A stretch of 64,000 bases of DNA from Anaerolinea sp. (lineage in GTDB: Bacteria; Chloroflexota; Anaerolineae; Anaerolineales; Anaerolineaceae): assembly GCA_029975055.1 (NCBI GenBank), contig JARKPU010000074.1, positions 248,001 to 312,000 on the forward strand, written 5' to 3'. The notes below the pieces were generated by a model. It had not been told where the DNA came from. It was given only the letters and a program-made list of their open reading frames with translations, and made no database searches. The stretch's first letter is position 1. Every line of letters begins with the position of its first letter. This document shows, piece after piece, positions 34,179 to 39,626 of the stretch. The translations under genes and the position numbers were made by a program.

Positions 34179-34970
34179 TCAATCGAGCAGGTCATCCAGC
34201 TCTTGCCTGAGCCGGATGCCCAGCCCAGCGGCCCAGGCTTCGGCCCCGCTCCAGAAGGCGTTCACGGCGGCGGCCACCTGCGCGGGGTCGTCCAGCCGCC
34301 CGGCCATCACCATGCGGGCCAGTGCATCGTAACCGGCGGGCTGCCCCGGCAGGGCAAGCGACTCGCTGTAGATGGTGGACCCGCTCCGGTACACGTGGCG
34401 GTTGCTCAGCCCCACCAGGCAGGCCCCGAAGCGCGCCGCCGCCAGCGCGAAAGGCGCGATGAGTTCCGGCCGCTGGAGCGCAAGCCCGTTGCGCACTTTC
34501 CCGACCGCCTCATACAGGTCGCCGACCAGCACCTCGCCGATCAACCCGTTGAATTCCGCGTCGGTGTGCCCCAGGGCGGCGGCGCGCCCGTGCGCGAAGA
34601 TTTCCCCGGCATCCATGAACGGCGCGTTATAGAGAAACGCCCCGTGCGTGACCGGCCAGTCGCCGTCCAGCTCGCGCGCCTGGGCAAAGAAGACGTCTTC
34701 CGAAAGGACGTTCACCTCGGCTTTCCACGGCCCGGCCGACCATTCATAGTTGCGCTCGAATTGTTCGCCTGCCACCACGAACATCATCTCGATATCCGAA
34801 AACGGCCCGTCGCTGCCGCGCGCCAGCGAGCCATAGAACGCGCCGCCCAGCAACCGCCCGGCATAGTGGCTTGAGAAGCGCCCGGCGATCTCCTGCGCGC
34901 GCCGCAGGCGCTCGGCGTGGTCGAAAGGCTGCGGGCCGTCGGGCGGGTGGGGCAAAGAGGTCCATGACAT
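34179..34970 (-). CDS. ANT(4')-like (kanamycin-type) nucleotidyltransferase
   Basis: 263 aa. Y-G-S-L-A-R-G-S-D-G-P-F-S-D-I-E-M-M closely matches the active-site segment I recall for staphylococcal ANT(4')-I, with the metal-binding Asp59 and Glu61 in place. Downstream similarities continue in the same order: W-K-A-E-V-N, S-E-D-V, D-W-P-V-T-H-G and L-Y-E-A-V-G-K-V-R-N, where Glu154 aligns with the catalytic Glu145 of ANT(4'). Length is also comparable. The family moves AMP onto the 4'-OH of kanamycin-like aminoglycosides. Whether this chromosomal homologue confers resistance or has another substrate is unknown. It is divergent from the M50 protease gene, with only 14 bp between the two start codons. 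Confidence 0.85.
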   Translation of the reverse strand: MSWTSLPHPPDGPQPFDHAERLRRAQEIAGRFSSHYAGRLLGGAFYGSLARGSDGPFSDIEMMFVVAGEQFERNYEWSAGPWKAEVNVLSEDVFFAQARELDGDWPVTHGAFLYNAPFMDAGEIFAHGRAAALGHTDAEFNGLIGEVLVGDLYEAVGKVRNGLALQRPELIAPFALAAARFGACLVGLSNRHVYRSGSTIYSESLALPGQPAGYDALARMVMAGRLDDPAQVAAAVNAFWSGAEAWAAGLGIRLRQELDDLLD

Positions 34971-34984
34971 GCTACAATATTACC
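34971..34984. promoter_or_regulatory. 14-bp divergent promoter with overlapping -10 boxes, both genes apparently leaderless
   Basis: Plus strand: TACAAT (34973-34978), 6 nt before the ATG at 34985, with TG-C before the box. Minus strand: TAATAT (34982-34977), 6 nt before the ATG at 34970, with TG-G before the box. The TG of each extended -10 is partly supplied by the start codon of the opposite gene. Neither gene has a Shine-Dalgarno. Confidence 0.6.
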
Positions 34985-36574
34985 ATGCTCACCGGTTCGC
35001 TCCTCCTCGCCCGGTTCGGCGCGACGGAAATCCGCCTGCACTGGTCGATGATCCTGATCATCCCTTACGTGCTGATCACCTTTCAGCCAACCTCGCTGAT
35101 CGGCGGCGCGCGCGCCTTCCTGCTGGTGGGGCTGGTCTTCTTTTTTGTGCTCCTGCACGAGCTCGGCCACACCCTGGTGGCGCGCGCCTTTGGCATCCGC
35201 GTGCCGAGCGTGGTGCTCTGGCCGCTGGGCGGGGCCGCCATGACCGAGCGCGAAGCCGAAAAACCCCTCGGCGACCTGCTCATCGCCGCCGCCGGCCCGC
35301 TGGTGAACATCCTCCTGGGCGGGGCGCTCATGCTGCTCGTGCTGGCCACGGGCGCTTCCGGCTTCCTCGGCTCAACAGTGACCTTCCCCGAAGTGTTCCC
35401 GCGCCGCTCGCTGGCCTTCCTGGCGGTGACCAACCTGGTGCTCGGCCTGACCAACCTGATCCCCATCTACCCGCTCGACGGCGGGCGCATCTTCCGCGCC
35501 GTGACGAACATGATCTTCGGGCAGGAGCGCTCGAACCTGGCCACCTTCTGGCTCAGCCTGGTGCTCGGCGGGGCCATGCTGGTTTGGGCGGTCTTCGCGC
35601 GCTCGTGGCTGCTGGCCTTCACCGCCGTGCTGCTGCTGGCGGGGGCGGCCTCGCTCAACCAGCCCTTCCTCGCCGGTGCGCTGCGCCTTTATGCGCGCCT
35701 GACTCACCGCCCCGAGGTCTACCTGCGCCTGGCCGATTTCGATCCCGCCCTGGCCCTGCTCAGCGAGCGCATCGACGCCTTCCCGCGCGACCCGGTCGCC
35801 TACCTGCAGCGCGGCTACATCTACTTCACCATGGACGACCTGCTGCACGCCATGGCCGACGCCGACCGCGCCCTGAACCTGGAGCCGAACTACCTCCAGG
35901 CGGTCTTGCTCAAAGGCGCGCTGTATTACGCCATGGAGAACCCCGCCGGGGCGTGGATGTGCGTGGAGCGCGCCGAGATGATCCGCCCGGATTGGTCCAT
36001 GACGTGGGTGAACCGCGCCATTCTGCACCGCGACGAAGGCAACCTGGATACCGCCGCGGGCGATATCCGCCGGGCCCTCGAACGGGCGGCGGAAGAGCAG
36101 GACCGCGCCGGGCTGCAGCTCATCCACCTGGTGCGCAGTTCCATCCTCTACCGGCAGGGACGGGTCGAAGAAGCCCAGGCAGCCTGGGAAGATGCCTACA
36201 ACACCGCCCCGCGCGACGCGGTGATCTTCCCATCCGACCGGCAGCGCATCTTTTCAAGCGACTGGGGCTGGGTGAGCGGCTATTTCGCCTTTTTGGAGAG
36301 CAAAACCCCCGCCGCGCCGCTCATCCCCGTGATGCGGGGTGAGATCGCCCTGCGCGCCGGGCAGTGGCAGCAGGCGGTAGATGACTTCACCCGCGCCATG
36401 AAGCAGCAATCGGTCATGCAGGATATCTGCCTCTACCGGGGGCAGGCCTATGAGCAGCTGGGCCGGGCCGACCTGGCCGAGCAGGATTACCGCACCGCCA
36501 TCAAGGTGACTCAGCGCGCACATATCCGCCGCCAGGCGCAGGCCCGCCTGAAAGCCCTGCCCACCGCAGCCTGA
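34985..36574 (+). CDS. M50 site-2 protease with C-terminal TPR repeats
   Basis: 529 aa from the ATG at 34985. The membrane part (~residues 1-230, about six helices) carries the zinc motif H-E-L-G-H at 58-62 and the second metal site in Y-P-L-D-G-G-R-I-F near residue 155, matching the SpoIVFB-like branch. The remainder (~235-525) is helical with TPR-type spacing (A-D-A-D-R-A-L-N-L-E-P-N-Y and similar), so it probably docks substrates or partners in the cytoplasm. The family cleaves membrane-anchored regulators, such as anti-sigma factors, within the bilayer. The TPR tail takes the place of the CBS domains seen in many homologues. Confidence 0.9.
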   Translation: MLTGSLLLARFGATEIRLHWSMILIIPYVLITFQPTSLIGGARAFLLVGLVFFFVLLHELGHTLVARAFGIRVPSVVLWPLGGAAMTEREAEKPLGDLLIAAAGPLVNILLGGALMLLVLATGASGFLGSTVTFPEVFPRRSLAFLAVTNLVLGLTNLIPIYPLDGGRIFRAVTNMIFGQERSNLATFWLSLVLGGAMLVWAVFARSWLLAFTAVLLLAGAASLNQPFLAGALRLYARLTHRPEVYLRLADFDPALALLSERIDAFPRDPVAYLQRGYIYFTMDDLLHAMADADRALNLEPNYLQAVLLKGALYYAMENPAGAWMCVERAEMIRPDWSMTWVNRAILHRDEGNLDTAAGDIRRALERAAEEQDRAGLQLIHLVRSSILYRQGRVEEAQAAWEDAYNTAPRDAVIFPSDRQRIFSSDWGWVSGYFAFLESKTPAAPLIPVMRGEIALRAGQWQQAVDDFTRAMKQQSVMQDICLYRGQAYEQLGRADLAEQDYRTAIKVTQRAHIRRQAQARLKALPTAA

Positions 36575-36711
36575 TCCTTTATTCAGGCGGATGGCGGCAT
36601 GATATGTATCTGCTCAGGCCCTCATCCTCCCCATTGCGAAAACTCCCTGCCCCTTGAGGGGCAAGGCCGGGGGTGAGGTGTTATGTGACATTGTCAAAGT
36701 CGTTACCGTGA

Positions 36712-36773
36712 TTTTTCTGTCAATTGAGAGACTTGCCCGCAATTTACAGAAAAAGATACACACAACCTTCAGG
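36712..36773 (+). repeat. Palindromic repeat element upstream of the aldo-keto reductase gene
   Basis: TTTTTCTGT (36712-36720) pairs with ACAGAAAAA (36746-36754), and the right flank CACACAACCTTCAGG matches the elements at 14641-14743 and 42508-42572. Here the end of the repeat merges into the AGGAGG ribosome-binding site of the next gene. The rest of the 207-nt gap (36575-36711) contains a CCCCTTGAGGGG palindrome at 36651-36662 and no gene. Confidence 0.55.
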
Positions 36774-36781
36774 AGGACAGC

Positions 36782-37783
36782 ATGGAATATCGTTCTTTAG
36801 GACGGACAGGCGTGATGGTATCGCCGCTTTGCCTGGGCGCAATGAATTTTGGCGGCCCGACGCCGGAAGACGAGTCGATCGCCATCATCAACCGAGCGCT
36901 GGACGGCGGGTTCAATTTCATCGACACGGCCAACGTCTATGTCGGCGGTGAGAGCGAGCGCATCGTCGGTAAGGCGCTCAAAGAGAACGGCAAACGAAAG
37001 GATGTCATCCTGGCCACCAAGGTGTACAGCCGGGTGGGCGACGGCCCCAACGACGCGGGCGCCTCGCGCGTGCACATCCTGCGGGCGGTGGAAGATTCGC
37101 TGCGCCGCCTGCAGACCGATTACATCGATCTCTACCAGCTTCACCGCCCAAGCCTGACCATCCCGGTGGATGAGACGCTGCGCGCCTTCGACGACCTGGT
37201 GCACTCCGGCAAGGTGCGCTACATTGGCGCCTCAACCCACCCGGCCTGGATGGTGATGGAAGCCCTGGCCACGAGCGAGCGGTACGGCCTGGCGCGCTAC
37301 ATCAGCGAGCAGCCCCCTTACAACCTGCTCGACCGGCGCATCGAAAACGAACTGGTTCCGTTGTGCCAGAAGTACGGCCTGGCCATTCTGCCCTGGTCAC
37401 CGCTGGCGATGGGCATCCTGGCGGGGCGCTACCCGCTCGATGGCGCAGTGCCCGCCGATTCGCGCGCGGCGCGTTCGAACTTCCCTGCCGCGCGCGAGCG
37501 CCTCTCGAGGCGCGGGCTGGAAGTGGGCGCCCAGGTGAGCGAAATGGCCAAAGCCCGCGGGATGACGGCAGCGCAGCTCGCGCTGCTGTGGTGCAAAGAC
37601 CAGCCCGGCATCACCGCGCCCATCGTCGGCCCGCGCACGATGGCCCACCTCGAAGAGTTCCTGCCGGTGCTGGAGATGCGCCTCAACGACCAGGACCGCC
37701 CGCTCTTCGACGCGCTGGTCCACCCCGGCAACGCCGTGGCCGATTTCTTCAACTCGAACGAGTGGATGAAGGCAAGAATCTAG
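36782..37783 (+). CDS. Aldo-keto reductase
   Basis: 333 aa with the NADPH-dependent reductase signature: L-G-R-T-G-V-M-V-S-P-L near the start and the catalytic tetrad D48, Y53, K80 and H121 (D-T-A-N-V-Y, I-L-A-T-K, Y-Q-L-H). The C-terminal part has W-S-P-L-A-M-G-I-L-A-G-R and a cofactor-binding P-I-V-G-P-R. This is the YghZ/Tas-like group that reduces aldehydes or sugars. AGGAGG lies 5 nt before the ATG, supplied by the end of a repeat element. The gene stands alone. Confidence 0.93.
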   Translation: MEYRSLGRTGVMVSPLCLGAMNFGGPTPEDESIAIINRALDGGFNFIDTANVYVGGESERIVGKALKENGKRKDVILATKVYSRVGDGPNDAGASRVHILRAVEDSLRRLQTDYIDLYQLHRPSLTIPVDETLRAFDDLVHSGKVRYIGASTHPAWMVMEALATSERYGLARYISEQPPYNLLDRRIENELVPLCQKYGLAILPWSPLAMGILAGRYPLDGAVPADSRAARSNFPAARERLSRRGLEVGAQVSEMAKARGMTAAQLALLWCKDQPGITAPIVGPRTMAHLEEFLPVLEMRLNDQDRPLFDALVHPGNAVADFFNSNEWMKARI

Positions 37784-37799
37784 TCATTCACCCAACCTC

Positions 37800-37825
37800 A
37801 CACCCCGCCCTCACAGGCGGGGTGT
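37800..37825 (+). terminator. Hairpin terminator of the aldo-keto reductase gene
   Basis: A perfect 10-bp stem, ACACCCCGCC / GGCGGGGTGT with a 6-nt loop, starting 17 nt after the stop. The following sequence is GCGTTTAAT, so the U-run is weak. Confidence 0.65.
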
Positions 37826-37832
37826 GCGTTTA

Positions 37833-37860
37833 ATAAAAAAAAGCGAGGTTGTCACCTCGC
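37833..37860 (-). terminator. Intrinsic terminator of the tRNA-like RNA gene
   Basis: On the minus strand GCGAGGT-GACA-ACCTCGC is followed directly by eight T. It begins 4 nt after the last base of the acceptor-like stem at 37865. Confidence 0.8.
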
Positions 37861-37864
37861 TGAC

Positions 37865-37994
37865 GCACGGCCGGGATTCGAACCCTGCAAAACAGATTCC
37901 GTAGCAGCAACAGCAGCAGTAACAGAAGCGGATGCTCTGACAACTCGTACGCTTCCCGGTAATCCAAACGCCTGTACCAACAGATTGGCCGTGC
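37865..37994 (-). ncRNA. tRNA-like structured RNA, about 130 nt
   Basis: The ends pair as an 8-bp acceptor-like stem (GCACGGCC with GGCCGTGC), extendable by G-U pairs. A T-arm motif, AGGG-TTCGAAT-CCC, lies directly before the 3' strand, as in a tRNA. A D-like hairpin (TCTG-TTGGTA-CAGG) follows the 5' strand. Between them are a 5-bp stem with an 11-nt loop (CGTTT...AAGCG) and a long arm (CAGA/TCTG plus TCCG/CGGA) with a 27-nt loop rich in CTG triplets. A consensus promoter places the start at the first base, and a terminator follows. No standard anticodon loop can be assigned and no CCA is encoded (the 3' end reads GTCA). It may be an unusual or interrupted tRNA, an allo-tRNA-like molecule or a novel RNA. 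Confidence 0.6.
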
Positions 37995-38000
37995 ACTTTC

Positions 38001-38028
38001 ATTATAGACGAGATTATTGACCTGTCAA
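38001..38028 (-). promoter_or_regulatory. Consensus sigma-70 promoter for the tRNA-like RNA
   Basis: On the minus strand TTGACA (38028-38023), a 16-bp spacer and TATAAT (38006-38001), both boxes perfect. The expected start, 6-7 nt downstream, falls on 37994-37995, the first base of the acceptor-like stem. Confidence 0.85.
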
Positions 38029-38059
38029 GTAGATAAATCTCGTAAAAAACCGGGTGAAC

Positions 38060-38199
38060 GCATTCCAATCTCTTGCGATTGAAATCGCGGCTCGGAACGC
38101 GCGAAGCCTGCCTGCGCAGGTCGGCTTTGCGCTTGTTCTTGGTGCGGTTTCCAACCGCCGCGGCAAGGGCGAAGCTGCCTCTTCGGTTCGCCGCGCCGA
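38060..38199. repeat. Cluster of short palindromes between the tRNA-like RNA and a secreted-protein gene
   Basis: The stretch contains GCGATTGAAATCGC, a nested palindrome around CCTGCGCAGG (AAGCC...GGCTT, about 38103-38126), GGTTTCCAACC and GGCGAA...TTCGCC in succession. No gene is seen. The sequence reads like a REP/ERIC-type extragenic palindromic cluster. Confidence 0.5.
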
Positions 38200-38475
38200 T
38201 CACTTCACAATGATCGGCGTGAAGACGTTCTCCCAGAACTCCACCCAGTAGCCGCCCAACAGGCTGGATGTGCTGCCCTGGCTGCCGCCGGCTTCGGTGA
38301 TTCCGGCCGTGGCATTCAGCGCATACACCGCGCTGGAGCTTTCACCCCCGCCGCCGGCAAACGTGTACCATGAGATGTCATAGGCACCCCCGGCGGCGGA
38401 AACGAACGGCGCCACCGCCAGAATGAGCGCCAGCGCAAGTACGACCCATAACCAGCGTCGTCGTTTCATAGGCAT
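38200..38475 (-). CDS. Small secreted protein of the GGYW type
   Basis: 91 aa (or 89 from the second ATG at 38469, which has AGGG upstream). A K-R-R-R start and hydrophobic segment end in V-S-A-A, a signal peptide. The mature part reads A-Y-D-I-S-W-Y-T-F-A-G-G-G-G-E-S-S-S-A-V-Y and ends L-L-G-G-Y-W-V-E-F-W. That repeat style (Trp, Gly-rich turn, Tyr, GG-x-W) is common in small secreted proteins of Anaerolineae; the function is unknown. It follows the 338-aa secreted protein by 2 nt. Confidence 0.7.
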   Translation of the reverse strand: MPMKRRRWLWVVLALALILAVAPFVSAAGGAYDISWYTFAGGGGESSSAVYALNATAGITEAGGSQGSTSSLLGGYWVEFWENVFTPIIVK

Positions 38476-38477
38476 CC

Positions 38478-39494
38478 CTACTGGGTCTGGATGATCAGGA
38501 TGTTAAATTTCATCCCGGCAGCGAGGTTCCCGCTGTTCCGGCAGAGATACCACCCCCCGCCGTCTTCGGTCCAGTAATGGACATGGACATCCACGTAAGG
38601 GACTATGGCCCCCGGTTCGATGGCCGTGGGGGTGACAAAGATGAGCGCATTGGGGTTGCCGTTTGCCAGCGGGCTGTCAATCTTCGCGCACGAGGCTGTA
38701 GACGGCACCGTCAGCACGAACGCCGGTTTGACCGATCCGCTCACTGTGATGCCCCCGCCATAAACATACAAGGCGGTGTTGGGCGTGGAGACGCTGTTAT
38801 TGCCTTTTGCCAGAACTCCAATGCCGGTGGAAGTCGTGCCGTAACCGACCACACCCGCCGCGCTGCCTTCTCCGTAGATCGCCCAGGCATAGCTGCCGGT
38901 GACCGCCTTCACATCCAGCCCGTCGCCGTTCGTGGTGATCGATTCCAGGTATAGAACACCGCTGCCCATAACACCCGGCCCGATGACCCTCGTCCCGGCG
39001 CGCAGCCCGAGCGCGTATGGCGCCGGGTAGAGCACCGTGCGCGGCGCGAGGGTCTCATAGGTGCCGCTGCCGGCCGGGCAGCGCAGGCGGATTTCGATAT
39101 AGCGGTAATCGCCGGTGAAGTGGTTGGTGGCAAAGCTCAGGTTGGTGGCGAAGAGGCCTTTGTTGACGGCCGTCGGTTCAGGCAGGTCGGTGGCCGTTTC
39201 CAGCAGAGTGCCCCCGCTGAAGGAATCATACAGGCCGAATTCCATGTCGCAGGTGCCGGTATAAGGCAGGCCGTTCTTCTTCACCTGCCCCTGGAAGTTG
39301 AACGCCAGCGCCATCGGCCCGCTCCCGCCGGCCTGCGGGACGGCCGACGCCCCTTCGATCGTCAACCCCCGCGCCGCCGGGCCGCGCTCATCGGGCGGTT
39401 CGCCCTGCGCCTGCACCAGGCTGAAGAGACCGACCGCCAGTGCAACGGCCAGCACCCCCGCCATCAGCCCAAACCAAAATGAACCCCGGTTCAT
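38478..39494 (-). CDS. Secreted protein of unknown function (338 aa)
   Basis: Signal peptide at residues 1-30 (V-A-L-A-V-G-L-F-S-L-V-Q-A-Q-G). Early mature part F-N-F-Q-G-Q-V-K-K-N-G-L-P-Y-T-G-T-C-D-M-E-F-G-L-Y, then Gly/Thr/Ser-rich beta repeats (S-T-G-I-G-V-L-A-K-G). It reads like the head-to-repeat layout of extracellular adhesin or fibre-like proteins, but no named family is recognised. It lies downstream of the CIS operon on the same strand, with a 132-nt gap, so a link to the CIS is possible but not shown. Confidence 0.65.
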   Translation of the reverse strand: MNRGSFWFGLMAGVLAVALAVGLFSLVQAQGEPPDERGPAARGLTIEGASAVPQAGGSGPMALAFNFQGQVKKNGLPYTGTCDMEFGLYDSFSGGTLLETATDLPEPTAVNKGLFATNLSFATNHFTGDYRYIEIRLRCPAGSGTYETLAPRTVLYPAPYALGLRAGTRVIGPGVMGSGVLYLESITTNGDGLDVKAVTGSYAWAIYGEGSAAGVVGYGTTSTGIGVLAKGNNSVSTPNTALYVYGGGITVSGSVKPAFVLTVPSTASCAKIDSPLANGNPNALIFVTPTAIEPGAIVPYVDVHVHYWTEDGGGWYLCRNSGNLAAGMKFNILIIQTQ

Positions 39495-39626
39495 GGTTCC
39501 CGCCCTCTATAGCTGACATCCTATTTAGTTGTTCTCTTCCGGAAAAAACTCCTGTTTACTTCACACATTTATCATAGCACGACGGCCGGGCACAGGCAAC
39601 CGCCACTGACACTCTCCGGCCCCGGC

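Noticed and set aside
37880..37935. CRISPR-like repeat
   Set aside because: The CTG-rich stretch is a short triplet-type run without spaced direct repeats or cas genes.
37865..37994. tmRNA or ordinary tRNA-Sec gene
   Set aside because: Too short for tmRNA and lacking its tag frame; too long for tRNA-Sec, with no UCA anticodon in a 7-nt loop.
37811..38002. A 63-codon minus-strand ORF with a Cys-rich run through the tRNA-like RNA
   Set aside because: Its ATG overlaps the -10 box, so it would not be on the transcript starting at 37994, and the Cys run is the CTG repeat read in another frame.
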